Positions 24,572 through 35,149 of a DNA stretch of 64,000 bases are shown here, piece after piece. Position 1 is the stretch's first letter. Every line of letters starts with the position of its first letter. Origin of the DNA: Tricholoma matsutake (Eukaryota; Basidiomycota; Agaricomycetes; Agaricales; Tricholomataceae); assembly GCA_026075535.2 (NCBI GenBank), contig AP026547.1, positions 1,054,001 to 1,118,000 of the forward strand, in the 5' to 3' direction. The notes beneath the pieces were generated by a model. That model did not search any database, had not been told where the DNA came from, and saw only the letters and a list, made by a program, of their open reading frames with translations. Both the position numbers and the translations under genes were made by a program.

Positions 24572-26889
24572 ATGGCGAGTTTGCCTCCAGACAAAGACGA
24601 CCCCATGGGGGACGATCAAAATGACAGACCTAGCCAGATGCGTGAGACGGGCCCTAGTGGCCAGTCTCAAAGGGGGAAGCAGAAGCAGAGAGAGCTCGAG
24701 CCCACTGGCTTGAGCAGCAGCAACACTCAATCCCATCGCTTGCCAAGCCCTGGTGAGATCACAGAAGCCATCAGCACTAGCAGATGTTCTGCTAGAGAAA
24801 AACAAAACTGGTGAGCTGGTGTGGGCACCAGCTCTTCCGCTGCCAGAAATTGGAGGATTGATGGTGAAGGCATCGTCCTTCACCGAGGCACTTTCAACAC
24901 TTGCAAGAGCTACACTTTACACGTGTACACCCACGTGTATGACCACGATGATGAATATTTCAACGCGAGAGATTGTCGAGATTTGGGTATTAACTCTGGC
25001 GCTCTTGCCAGAGCTGAATGTGTTTATAATGAATATGAAAAAGATATTGCTGCCCTCCAGGAGACCATCTGGAACCTGGAAGATGAGAATGAGCACCTGC
25101 ACAAGCAGCTTGATGGATGTTTGTCCAAACAAGCTCATACTCATAAACCCTCTCCTCACCTTGAGAGGCCTCAGGGTAATTCGTATGCTGGTGCAGCCTC
25201 TCGGCCTGCACCACCTCCTGCTCCCCACCCCATTGTCCCCGGCGAGGACGTCAATATGAATGAGGTCTACCCACCTCTTCCCAACCTTCCACCCCTGAGA
25301 TATACATTCTTGGGCCCTGATGTTCCCAGGACAGCAAACTGGAGACCAGCTCCCAAGCTGCGTGGCCAAGTTCCTACATCCATTTCTCAGAACATTGAGG
25401 AATTTGATAACTGGTCCCAGATGGCCCACACTTCTGGGAACTACCCAATGTTGGAACAAATGCGCGAGTATATGCGGTTCATCAATGATACTCCTTCAGG
25501 GGCTCTAATGCCCCTGATGACCTATGCTCTTGCCCACTGGAGATTACCCAGTTGGCTCCCTGTTCAGATGCAGTCGGCCGAGGATTACGCCGACTCAACG
25601 ACCCTACTCGCCTGGAGCAACCCTCACTCCTGGACTCTGCTGAAACATGGGCCCAGTTCATGCACCGACACCTGTACCAGTGGTGATCCCACCCTGGTAC
25701 CCTGCTGGATGAACAGAGGGTCTCCCTCCCACACGTCATGGGACAACTCCTGCTTCGTCAACAGATTCCTTCAGGGCTATCCCCTGAAGCTAAACTACTT
25801 CTCTACCTTCATACTGCAGAGGTACTAGCCATGCCAGGACTGTACCGACGGATTTGAGAGCGCGAATGCCTCCCACTGTCCCACCGTCGGCAGCCCATGC
25901 CGATCAGCACCAATCCAACTTCCCTCAAGGACATCATATGACACCTCGCTACCATGGGAGTCTCAGACGAGGAAGTCCGAGAAGGTTCTCACTATGCCAT
26001 TGGCTGGCTTACAGCAATGGCTACTGCCAACTCCTCCCATTCAGAAGAGTCTTCTACCGCTGCCGATATCATAAGACATCTGCGGCAACATTCCAATACC
26101 CGTTCAGAGGATGCTCCTCTAATGTCTGAACCCTGGTGGTGGATCGCTGGGCCTAACGACATGGCCCTTCAAGAGCCACAAAGAAAAAGAAAAAGAAAAA
26201 GAGAATCCACTGCCTGGTCCTCCGGATTCTCTGCTGGACTATCTGCATCTCTGCATGCGAGCACCTCTCACGTGGACAACCAACCTCCTGCCCGCACTGG
26301 GCCTTCTTACCTGTCCAGCTGGCATCCAACTCCTCCAGAGGTATATTCCCTGGAGAACAATCTGACCTCAGGATGGTCCGGGTCCCCCCTCATCATCAAG
26401 GCAACTCAAGGCCAGAAGAAGGCCTTGAAGAGAGCGAGGAGAGTTGCCGCCAGCATCCCTCTGAACGGGCACAAGAAGCCCATTAACAAACTCACTCCAG
26501 TCGTGTCTACCAAGCCGCAAAAAATTAGAGACCCTGATGACAACAGTGATTCCACCGACTCCATCACTTCATCCGACAATGAAATGTTCACCGTTGACAA
26601 GGACCGTTTCCCTCTTGATGAAGGGCAGACGACGGACACCTCTGCTCTGGGGAACACCCCAGAGACCCCCATATCCCAATTGTCTTTGTTGGCATCGAAC
26701 AATGAAACAACCCTACTTTCCTCTGTGCCCGATTATGAGCGCGAAGTACCCATACCTACCACCCCGGAGGAAGTTAGACGTATGTTAGTTGACACCAACC
26801 TCCCCAAATCCTCGTCGACCCTCAACGAGTCCCACATATCATCGTTGAGTCTCGATGATACCCACATCCCCGACGACCCTACTAAATAA
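24572..26889 (+). pseudogene. gypsy C extra ORF downstream of integrase (ORF3), unknown function
   Basis: It starts at ATG 24572 (MASLPPDKDDPMGDDQNDRP) and ends at TAA 26887-26889, about 770 codons in three frames joined by apparent indels (near 24815 and 25580). It holds a predicted coiled coil (YEKDIAALQETIWNLEDENE), a proline-rich stretch, a helical middle part (WAQFMHRHLYQW, LLDEQRVSLPHVMGQLLLRQ), a basic run PQRKRKRKRES that could be a nuclear localisation signal, and a Ser/Thr/Asp-rich tail (SSTLNESHISSLSLDDTHIP). TGA codons occur near 25855 (YRRI*ERECL) and 25938 (KDII*HLATMG). It occupies the env position, but I see no signal peptide or membrane segment, so I do not call it env. Confidence 0.6.
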
Positions 26890-27035
26890 GGTCGTCGCAT
26901 TTTTTAATAAACGAATGAATTGATTCCTTTTGTCATACCCCGATGATACCCACATACCAGATGATATTCTCTTCAAGATCGTCTATTTACTCAAAACATT
27001 ATGCTTCCCCCCTGGACAAAGCCTAAGGGGGAGGG

Positions 27036-27232
27036 TGTGGTGACCTGGGGCTTGACCCCATGTTTGTATATATTACTTTTCTTTGCTATTGACCTGGCTG
27101 GCCCCTATAAAGGGACCAACCTTCTATTTACATAAACAATCTTTTACTACCACCTTGAGTACACACAATAATATATGTTATTCGTGTTTAGCTCCTGTGT
27201 GATCTTAAGGGACCCCCCTCCGACTCACTACA
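27036..27232 (+). repeat. gypsy C 3' LTR (197 bp)
   Basis: It is preceded by CTAAGGGGGAGGG (polypurine tract) and ends CTCACTACA. The right flank GAGCG (27233-27237) pairs with GAGTG at 6912-6916. Confidence 0.9.
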
Positions 27233-27237
27233 GAGCG

Positions 27238-28002
27238 TGTCATACAAATTTTATATTCCTCCCATAATAAACCAATAAAGGAATCTGAGGACATTCTCCT
27301 TTTGGGGTCCGGATCATTGGGATCATTGGCATTCCCATTATAGGGTTCGACATAAGTCCGCCAAGATGAAGGTAAAGATGCCGAAATAATCACTTTGAAG
27401 TGCATGTCAGAAACATGGAATTCTGCATTGGGGAATTTATTGATGTGGTCGTGATATGATTTAAGCGTGTCAAGGTGCTTTAGAAGATCATCTGCTTCTT
27501 GTATCTTGGTCTCGTATAACAGGCACTGTAGATGATTTACTGTTTGATGTGCCTTATTCTTGTGAGTGACCATAAGCGCTGAATACATCGCTTCAGCTGA
27601 TGTTTTTGATCTGACATGATTCATTTGAGAGGAGGTGACATTATGCATGATTACTTGTTGCACCCAAGAGTCATTCTTGTCCCAGTTATTTGCGTTAACA
27701 GGATCTTTGGTTTCATCTGGTCATTTCACAGTGCCAGTAGTATATCCAGTTATATCACAATTGATAAATACCCTTTTCATTCTCTCCTTCTATTCATGCA
27801 AATTCTCATCCATTAAGTGATCGTGTTTGGCAATTTTGTTCACATTTGAATATTCTTTTGTCAGAATCAATTCAATTACTGGTTGAGCTACCATCTGTTG
27901 CCATTGTTGAGAGGCATTAGAGGTGTAAACTCTGCTGGCTTGAATAGGGGTTGAGGGTGTGTCTTCCTCAGGCTCTTCCGGTTCAACGAGGTGATCTGAC
28001 AT
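27238..28002 (-). pseudogene. Ty1/copia Gag, proximal part
   Basis: Minus strand, start ATG 28000-28002 (MSDHLVEPEEPEEDTPSTPI). It continues through IELILTKEYSNVNKIAKHDH, a stop at about 27790, then NANNWDKNDSWVQQVIMHNV and VRSKTSAEAMYSALMVTHKN. The typical copia gag (UBN2-like) helical region follows with LHYETKIQEADDLLKHL-type sequence, ending SSDSFIGLLWEEYKICMTR at the gypsy C insertion point. The zinc-knuckle part continues at 6916-6500 on the other side of gypsy C. Confidence 0.78.
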
Positions 28003-28060
28003 AGTGTGTCCAAGTCTAGAACAAGTTATTTAAATATGAAAAAGGCCAGGGCCCATAACC

Positions 28061-28264
28061 TATTGGGATTATGGTGTGAAGAAGAAGTTCAAAGGGATTA
28101 AATGATGGGAGTTCAGGACAAGGTAGAATGTCTCGTATTCTCCTATACAATGATGTACATATGTTGTGATCTATAAATACATTGTGTTCTATTTTTATAT
28201 GTGATGCACTAGTGTTGCGCTTGTGATGCGCTAATGTATTGCACTAGGATTGACTATCCCAACA
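28061..28264 (-). repeat. copia 5' LTR (about 204 bp)
   Basis: On the minus strand it starts TGTTGGGATAGTC and ends TCCCAATA just before GGTTATGGGCCC, which has the look of a copia primer-binding site. The short terminal inverted repeat TGTTGGGA/TCCCAAYA supports the ends. It lies 58 bp upstream of the Gag start. No second copia LTR is in the window, so the element is truncated. Confidence 0.7.
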
Positions 28265-28630
28265 CACTTACAGACACATCTAAATAACCAGGAGCAACTC
28301 CTAGCCTCAACTTGTCCAATGTGTGGCCAACCACAGATCAGGAGAACTACATTTCAGAGTCACCCACCTTTGATTGCATTCCAATGGGGAGGTGAACCCC
28401 CCCTTCTCAACACTAGCCTGCAGATAACTTGCAATGGTGATGCAAAAGAGTATCTCCTTAGAGGTGTAGTCTACTATGTGAACCAACACTTTACTGCCCA
28501 CTTCCTCAACTCAAATGGTCACAGCTGGCACTATGATGGAATGGCCAGAAGTGGGGCCCTGATTCTACAAAGACCTAGCCAAAGCCAGCTGACCACGGCA
28601 ATAGTGGCTGTTTATGCTCTACATGGGTGA
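28265..28630 (+). pseudogene. C-terminal fragment of a USP (peptidase C19)-like protein
   Basis: The open frame contains a CPMCGQPQ Cys pair, APPLIAF-type sequence (HPPLIAFQWGG), ITCNGDAKEYLLRGVVYYVN, then HFTAHFLNSNGHSWHYDGM and a TGA at 28628-28630. The HFTA...WHYDG pattern resembles the His box at the end of ubiquitin-specific peptidases, as found in repetitive transposon-associated proteins of mushrooms. The N-terminal part is missing. The apparent start at 28250 lies inside the copia LTR and is not real. The assignment is from pattern memory. Confidence 0.45.
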
Positions 28631-29213
28631 AGCCCCCAGCCCCCTACAGAACTCAGAATTGCCATGCAATGCAATGGCCCTCTAGCACAAGTCCTCTAGC
28701 CATTTCAGCAAGGTCTGTTTGACTTGAGTGATTTCATGCAGTTGAGGTGGGGGTGCATCCACCAGCCATTCCAGTAGAGACTGTTTGACTTGAGTGACTT
28801 CTGTTTTGTGCACCTTCCCCTTCAGGTGCAGCAAAGTATGCAGTGTGGCCATTGCCTGACATGTGAGGTACAATGTTTAGATTGAGAGAACAAGAAATAC
28901 ATTGTGGTAGATCTGAGTAATAACACTAGGAGAGAGAGAGTTGCAGAGAGACCCTGAGACAGGGAAAGTCTCTGAAGCTCCTCTTCTCACTAGGAATAGG
29001 GGTAGTAACACATGATGTGTGCATAAAGAAAACAAGTTCAGCCAGAATTCTCAATGCATGCAGTGCATGGTAGTGGCAAGTGTGGTGCAAGAGGTGAAAA
29101 GATGCATGTGGTGCAAGAGCAGCAGGCATCAGCAGTGCCACAGGTAAACTACTCACCATTGGACTTGCATAAATGGGCTTTAAACTCAATATATCTTTCA
29201 GGTGGCCCGTATC
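28631..29213. other. no gene; short internal duplication
   Basis: A segment CTGTTTGACTTGAGTGA occurs twice (near 28710 and 28780), about 70 bp apart within two similar blocks. I see no family motif in the rest. Confidence 0.4.
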
Positions 29214-29553
29214 GAGTTATCACACAGTCTGATCAAGTCTGAAACAATAATATGACCATTGGGCTTGCCTTTTGGCTCAGTTGGTTTAGTGACCTCAATA
29301 TGGTAGCAGCAACAGCTGTAGTTGAGAGTTCAAATCCCCTTGTGGCAAAAACTGGTGAAATGCTGGGTCACACAATCAGAACACAAAAAATAGTCCCATG
29401 GTCAGGAGTGATATCTGAAAAATAGATAGCCTGAAAATCCAGGGTTAGTTCAACTTGAGGGGAGTATTGAGTTATCACACAGTTGATCAAGTCTGAACCA
29501 ACAATATGACCATCGGGCTTGCCTTTTGGCTCAGTTGGTTTAGTGACCTCAAT
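29214..29553 (+). repeat. tRNA-derived SINE, tandem 1.3 copies
   Basis: The block GAGTTATCACACAG...GACCTCAAT occurs at 29214-29299 and again at 29469-29553, a period of 255 bp. It holds pol III promoter boxes: A box TGGCTCAGTTGG at 29273-29284 and B box GAGTTCAAATCC at 29326-29337. The tRNA-like part is about 29267-29347 and is followed by a non-tRNA tail. The second copy is cut right after GACCTCAAT and has no B box. This is a SINE rather than a tRNA gene because the arms do not fold cleanly and the unit is much longer. Confidence 0.65.
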
Positions 29554-29889
29554 AGCCCGAAACTAGGTTTTTCTAGTTTCAGTCCACCTGAAATATCTAG
29601 CTTCCTAGTTTCAGGGCACCTGAAAGATCTAATTTCAGCCGTGACTGAAACTATTGTTTTCAGCAAATTTTTTAGTTGGCCTTCAACCTGTCCGTCCCGA
29701 TGTGAAGGTTCATTCGCTATCTCCGAGTCTATCTTAGGAAACTCAAAGTCATTTGTTTCTCTCAGTGGAGGATCACCCCCATCCCAGTGGGCACAAATTT
29801 GTTCATTATTCAAATGTCCTTACTGGGCTATACGCCGGCATAGACGGGCTTGCTAACATGGTTTGTATTTGTTTATTTTGTTGCCGATC
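29554..29889. other. short dispersed repeats, no gene recognised
   Basis: CTAGTTTCAG and CACCTGAAA-type motifs recur near 29574-29650 in both orientations. No coding family was recognised. Confidence 0.35.
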
Positions 29890-30330
29890 GTTGCACACTC
29901 AGCCTAACTTCCACTAGAACAAGCAGATAGTCAGCAGCGTCGTCTCCATGCCTTGGGAGATCAACCATTCCGGTGATGCTTTCAGCCACAACGTCGCGTA
30001 TGTTCATTCTCATGAACTCTTAAGTTTTGCACAGCCAACTGAACATTGGTGTCTCCATAGTATCCAGGTTCCCTAGACAAATCTCTGTTGGGCCGGTACA
30101 TCTCAGTCACGGGGATCCGGTTATCAGGAGTTCTGTAGGTCGTAAAGTGAAAGTTGGCAGCAGATGCGTCGGAGCAGTTCATCCGCGTGCGAAGTGGCCG
30201 CGTGAAGGGTCGCAAGCTAAGGAGACGTGTGTGCACATTCGAAACATGATGCAGAACGAGCAAGTAGAGATCATAAGAATGTTGTTTTGGGGTACACCGA
30301 CGTCCAGGAAGCAGTGTGATTTTGTTTGGT
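29890..30330 (-). other. possible exons of an unknown gene, divergent to the phosphatase
   Basis: The minus strand shows coding-like blocks ANFHFTTYRTPDNRIPVTEM and GYYGDTNVQLAVQNLRVHEN, and in another frame RDVVAESITGMVDLPRHGDD. Base composition is CpG-containing, as in the neighbouring phosphatase and unlike the decayed elements. I do not recognise the family, and the exon structure is not resolved. It could be the 3' part of a host gene transcribed away from the phosphatase. Confidence 0.3.
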
Positions 30331-30438
30331 GTCGATACCTAAGGCTGACTAAGCTGACTAAACTTTGAGCGGATCAAAATAGATTTTCGATAAGGGATGA
30401 AACCTAAGCGCTAAGCGCCGGTACTCCTTCTGCACAGT

Positions 30439-31541
30439 ATGCCTGCGACAACTTTTCATGTCGATGCAATGTAGGAAATAGGTTGGTTGTGCTCGTGAAG
30501 ATCCATCTAACTCATCAATAGCTTATTCGATATGGATGGCACTCTGATAGATTCCACTCCTGGTGTCGTACGTGCCTGGGAGAATTTGCGGAACACGTAT
30601 CCGAACGTCGACATAGATGGCATCCTGAGATGTGAGCAAATAAGCTACTCTGATGTCTTCGCCCAAATGTAATCTAGACCAGCCTCGCACGGTGTCCGGG
30701 CAATCGACATCCTCCAAACACACTGCGGAATTATGGACCCTCAAGAATTAGAAGTTCGTGTTGCCCGCAGTTTTTCTGTGATGTCTGACACCTTCCGTTG
30801 AGTAGAGCGTAGCACAGGACATAGATGACGGGATAATCACTTTTGCGTTGGAAGATGGTAAGGGAATCATCCCCCTGCCAGGTGTTGAGAGTATCATAAA
30901 AGAGGTATATATGCAGTCGAGCTCCGCATTTGCCTCGTATATTTATTTTTCACCTTTCATTTGCCTAGCTTGCTGCAGGACGGTACTATCCAAACCCTTG
31001 CTGGGCCATCTGCACCTCCGCAACACGCCGCTATGCCTTATCCGCACTTGGAATAGCAGAGGTCCCAATTCCAGATGTCTTTATCACATCGGAGGATGTA
31101 GCTAAAGGCAAGCCATTGTGAGCGTCGATTCCTGGAATCTAATCCACCGATCATCTATTGATGTTTGATGCTAGCCCTGACCCGTATCTCCTTGGGGCAG
31201 AGCGATGTGGAGTAAAGCCCGAGAACTGTACATTTTATTCGCCCATTTACTGACCCGGACGTAACACTGAAATGGATATTACCCACCGACAGGTGTAGTG
31301 TTTGAAGATGCCCCATCTGGCGTCCGTAGCGGCCGGGCGGCCGGATGCAAAACCGTTGGGCTATTGACTTCTCATAGCAGGGAGGACATGGAGGCCTGTC
31401 AGCCCGATTTCCTCATCAAGGACCTTTCCAGGTAAGTAACAATTCTGGCACACATATGGGGTCCATATCTTATTCGTCAGCAGCATCATTTTGCGTCGCG
31501 TATTGAACGGCGTAGAAGTTACGATACACGATCAAATTTAG
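30439..31541 (+). CDS. HAD-superfamily phosphatase (glycerol-3-P / sugar-P phosphatase type)
   Basis: Multi-exon gene that looks intact. Exon 1 starts at ATG 30439 (MPATTFHVDA) and joins over a GTAGGA...ATAG intron to LFDMDGTLIDSTPGVVRAW (exon 2, 30522-30631), which holds HAD motif I (DMDGT). Later exons give SHGVRAIDILQTHCGIMDP, GIIPLPGVESIIKE, CWAICTSATRRYALSALG (motif II, TSAT), TSEDVAKGKPFPDPYLLGAE (motif III Lys), VVFEDAPSGVRSGRAAGC (motif IV acid pair) and SREDMEACQPDFLIKDLS. The last exon is 31481-31541 with TAG. Most introns are about 50-65 bp with GT-AG ends. The boundary between exons 3 and 4 (30750-30830) is uncertain. The motif set and HGVRTID-type cap match fungal DOG/GPP-like phosphatases (about 240 residues). 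The exact substrate cannot be told from sequence. No stop or frameshift was seen. Confidence 0.85.
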
Positions 31542-31953
31542 AAGTAGTAAGGGGACCGGTGCCTCATCCTCACAGAGACTGGTGAATGTTCCATCACCAG
31601 TGAAAAGCCACGTAGATGGACCTGATGTACCACTCAACGATATACTCTCATTACCCATTCTCAACGGTTACACACGACAGTACAACTGTCCGGCAGATGT
31701 TTGATTTGACAAAGGTCGAATCATGATCAGAATGATATCATGGGCAACTGACTGGTTATCGATCGTCTGCTTGGCGATTAGTTTCCAGGACACGCTCGCA
31801 GCTGCCAGGAAACACACGACCTGTGCAACCCTCATTGAGGGCAAAAATGATATTCGTTCCGAGGGACGATCGGCTTCCCAGACAAATTTCAGCAGGTTTC
31901 AATCGATGATAGTCCAGATTTTTCCTACTAATGGGAATTGCAGGGCCATATGA
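31470..31953 (-). other. weak coding-like region, unknown
   Basis: Minus-strand frames contain VCFLAAASVSWKLIAKQTID, a possible hydrophobic segment, and SISLSGTSGPSTWLFTGDGT, with a possible intron between. This could be the 3' end of a convergent host gene overlapping the phosphatase end. No family recognised and no clear start. Confidence 0.25.
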
Positions 31954-32230
31954 TCACTGGAAAGCGTGTTTGAAATTATAGATATTGACTGGGCTTGTTT
32001 CTCGTCTATTTCTTCGCGTTCTTTCGCAATCTTCAGATTTCGCTTCGAAAGATAGTGTCGAATACGTTTATCTTGTCAATACATATTATGAGATACTGAC
32101 GCGTTACTTTGAATTGAATGATTTAGTGGTGATTAATGGTTACGTACATGAAACGAATCCATACAAGTGCCTTAGGCATGTAAAAGGGGGGGAATGAGTT
32201 TTTAATTTTAGAGAATAGGGTTGTTCACAG
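31954..32230. other. nothing recognised
   Basis: This is spacer between the last host-like sequence and the repeat region. A 70-codon frame at 31985-32197 shows no motif. Confidence 0.4.
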
Positions 32231-32364
32231 TAGCCATTTTTGGGCCATTTTCGGCTCATTCTCAATCTCATTTTTCTTTCATTTTTCTTTCATTTTCAAT
32301 CATTTTGGCAGTAAACAAACAAAAATGAAGGTCAAAAATGAAGTCAAAAATGGCTACCCCCAAA
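32231..32364. repeat. AT-rich imperfect inverted repeat
   Basis: AGTAGCCATTTTTGGGCC near 32231 faces CAAAAATGGCTAC near 32345-32357, with CATTTTT / AAAAATG motifs repeated between them. It could be a small MITE remnant. It forms the left flank of the element starting at 32373. Confidence 0.4.
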
Positions 32365-32847
32365 AATGAAAGCAAGGGGGTGTCGGAGTTTGAATTTACC
32401 ATATCAGGATGGTTACACAACGGGCAAGCCTTGAGGCAGTTGATTCGTAGTTGATTCGTAGTTAACTCGTGTTTGACTCGTGTTTGACTGGTAGTTGTCA
32501 TTTGTAGTGATGTAATATACTTTAGTAATAACAATTCATTTCATGAGTGACGTTGACACTGAATGTTTATCATCCAGTTCATGCCAAGTTCATGCTATAG
32601 TTTTAGCTGAAAACTTTATTCTGTATTTCAATAAACAATTTTATTATTTCTGATCAGAACTACGATACATTGCTGCCAGAGGTGTTGAGGGTGTCGACAC
32701 GGTGAGTTCGGCAGGTTCCGACGCATCACGTGATCATGCTTGCGGCAATTTCGAGTTCCTTTGTTCTCGACGCGTTCGTGCATACTTGTCTTCTGGCTTT
32801 ACTGGATACCTGGACTCTTTATTCCATCATCTTCTATTGAAACTACA

Positions 32848-34439
32848 ATGGATCCTCGTGTGAGTTCTAGTTCAGGGGAGGCTGGCCCATCTCAGGCTGG
32901 ACTTGGCAAGTGGAAGCGTTCTCTGAGCAACATGAACCCTGGTTCAAGAGCTTTGCAAGCAAAGAAAGCCCACAAGGCCTTTGCAAAGCAGCCCAAGAAG
33001 CCCAAGAAGCCTAGTGATTGGCACATGAGAAAAGGAGAGGTACCAAAGGAGGCTGATAAGACAAAGGTGCACATTCATTGTATTCAAGCACTTTAAAGTC
33101 TAAATCACTTTCAGGCTGCACTTGAGCTTCATCTCCATGTCCTTTGGGGCTTACCACACCAGACTACTGTCCCCCCCAAGGTCACAGAAGATGACAAAGT
33201 ACCCTTCACCCACCGCTTTACCTCTGAAGCACAGTTGCGGAACTCTGTCACAGCCAGTCTTGATGACAACTCGGCTAGCATTCAGGGCATCCAAATGAAA
33301 GTGCGTGAGCTCCTTAACTCTATCTCAGACTCAGTTGGGATTATTGCCAACAATATCAAGCACATTCCAGAATCCCATCTGTTGCTCATGTTCAGGTCAG
33401 TGGCATGCCTTGGGCTTCAACAGTGGGCACCTGATGTCTTGGGTAATGATCCGGAGTCTATGTATAATCTCCTTCATGAGCACATTGCCCTCAAGACATT
33501 TGAGCAGGTCTCAGGTGCATTTGGATACTCTCACATGGGAACAAACCTGTCATGTGTCAACAATTTTGCACTTATGCATAAACTTTATCGAAGCTTTGTT
33601 TTCTTGTATATGCATGGTATTGCCAAGTCAGAGGCAAAGAATCCAGGAAGTGTTGCGAAAGCAAAGCAGATGACTGGAGTATGGAAATGACATAGTGCGG
33701 TATGTAATTCCTGCAATTCTGTATATGCCATTTGCAGATTGTATTTACTAATAAACCTTGATAGCTTGCTGATGGCAGGATGGATGTGTTCAGGGCACAT
33801 GGTTTCAATAAACATGTTGTGGCCTTGGCTAGAGAGAATGAGGCCCATTCAGATGATGAGTTGGCCAAAGGGAATGCTGAGTCAGTTGATGCAGTGTACC
33901 ACATCAAGGAGAAGGAGGGACGTTCAACAAAAGTTACTGCATTCTTTAGAATGGCTGATCAAGAGCGCAAGCAGATGAATAGAAGCAAAAGAAGACAACT
34001 TAAGTTGGCCAATCTTTGTTTTTCTTTTTACATTTGACTGATCCTATTTATCTGTAGACTGGAGTGATGCTGTGAAGACCCCCCCATGCCAAAGTTATCT
34101 GAGCTCACTGCTCTCCCAAAGAAAGTCCCAATTGATTGGTTTGATCCTATCTATTGGAATAATCTTTCTATCCATGAGCATGCCCAATATGTCAAGAATG
34201 GTACTTATGTTGCTCTGCCACCTGCAGAGCTCTGTGCCAGCTGGGATGAGTGTGAGAAATGGAAGAGTATGCCAGAGAATGAGTTTATGGCCAAATATGG
34301 TGATGAAGTGCAGGCAGAATACAAGCTACCTATGCCAGACAAATTGGAACAACTTGAGCAGCAGGATGATGAGGATGATGAAGATGAGCCAGATGTATCA
34401 GGTGAGGGGTTGGGAGATGAGGGGTCAGGTGATGAATGA
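32848..34439 (+). pseudogene. accessory protein gene of the CACTA element, unknown function
   Basis: The start is chosen at ATG 32848 (MDPRVSSSSGEAGPSQAGLG), followed by a Lys-rich segment (AKQPKKPKKPSDWHMRKGEV) and an intron near 33067-33112. A helical block follows (NSVTASLDDNSASIQGIQMK, HLLLMFRSVACLGLQQWAPD, NNFALMHKLYRSFVFLYMHG). A TGA at about 33688-33690 (GVWK*HSA) probably stands for Arg. After further introns it continues with MDVFRAHGFNKHVVALAREN and PKLSELTALPKKVPIDWFDP, and ends with an acidic tail EQQDDEDDEDEPDVSGEG and TGA 34437-34439. Such a protein next to Tnp2 recurs in mushroom CACTA elements in my recollection. I assign no activity. Confidence 0.65.
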
Positions 34440-35149
34440 GATATGGGTGTTGTTTAATACATATTCTGGTTAATGATGGTAATTGATTTACTTACCTCTT
34501 CAGATTCATGCTTGCCAAGTCACTTAATATATTTCAAGTTAATACCATCTTTTCTATTTATCCAAAGCTATTGTTACAATCTGAGACACATGAGAGACAG
34601 ATGTAGGGCAAAATGGATGTGGGGAAAATCTACAACCTGATGAAAGACAACTGTTGTGATCTGAGACATGTGAGAGATATGGATGTAGGGTAAGGCAGAT
34701 AAAAGGGAAAATCTATGACCTGACAAAAGACAACCATACGAGTAGAGCGCAATATGCACACAGAGCGAGTGAGCCATGCAGCAACATACAAGGGTGGAAT
34801 GGACTTGGCTTCAGTGAGCTGTGCCTCCCTGCACTTATGTGTGTCCATAACTTTGAGGGGTGTTGTGCACAAGATGAGCAAGCTAAGAACTAATGCATGG
34901 GGTTACAAGTTGCAAGTTGGTGTTAATGGAGTGCGATTATCAGACTAAGGTATTACAAACAATACTATAGACTTAAATATGCAGAAACAGAACATAGGTA
35001 GTATGCTAAAGATAGTGCAGAACAGAATAAGAAAGTAGAAGCGGAACAAGATTTCAAGTTGGAAAGAAGTCAGAACAGGAAAATGAAGTGTAGAATGAAG
35101 GCATAATTGTGGTTATAACAGCTATTTAAACATTGCCAGGGATGCAAAA
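34440..35149. other. central non-coding part of the CACTA element
   Basis: Between the two convergent genes. Imperfect repeats of ATCTGAGACACATGAGAGA-type units occur near 34580-34730. No coding motif. Confidence 0.45.

Larger units (their letters stand above)
6917..27232 (+). mobile_element. gypsy C: Ty3/gypsy chromovirus with 197-bp LTRs, split by a solo LTR and by gypsy D
   Basis: Two 197-bp direct repeats (6917-7113 and 27036-27232), both TG...CA, bound the element. The flanking 5-mers are GAGTG and GAGCG. Order inside: gag, zinc knuckle and protease, RT, RNase H, integrase, chromodomain-like end, an extra ORF, a polypurine tract (near 27022-27035), 3' LTR. The solo LTR (9661-10912 plus its CCAT duplication, 1256 bp) changes pol from frame 2 to frame 1 exactly as its length predicts. 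Gypsy D plus a 4-bp duplication (9756 bp) leaves the frame unchanged. Without these insertions gypsy C would be about 9.3 kb. It is inactive: many TGA codons, YLDN in the RT and frameshifts. Confidence 0.9.

Noticed and set aside
24572..26889. Calling gypsy C ORF3 an envelope gene
   Set aside because: No signal peptide, transmembrane helix or cleavage motif. It has an NLS-like run instead.
28250..28264. Start of the USP-like frame at 28250
   Set aside because: These bases belong to the copia LTR, so the apparent start is accidental.
29267..29347. Functional tRNA gene
   Set aside because: A and B boxes are present, but the arms do not pair cleanly and the unit continues with a SINE tail and is duplicated.
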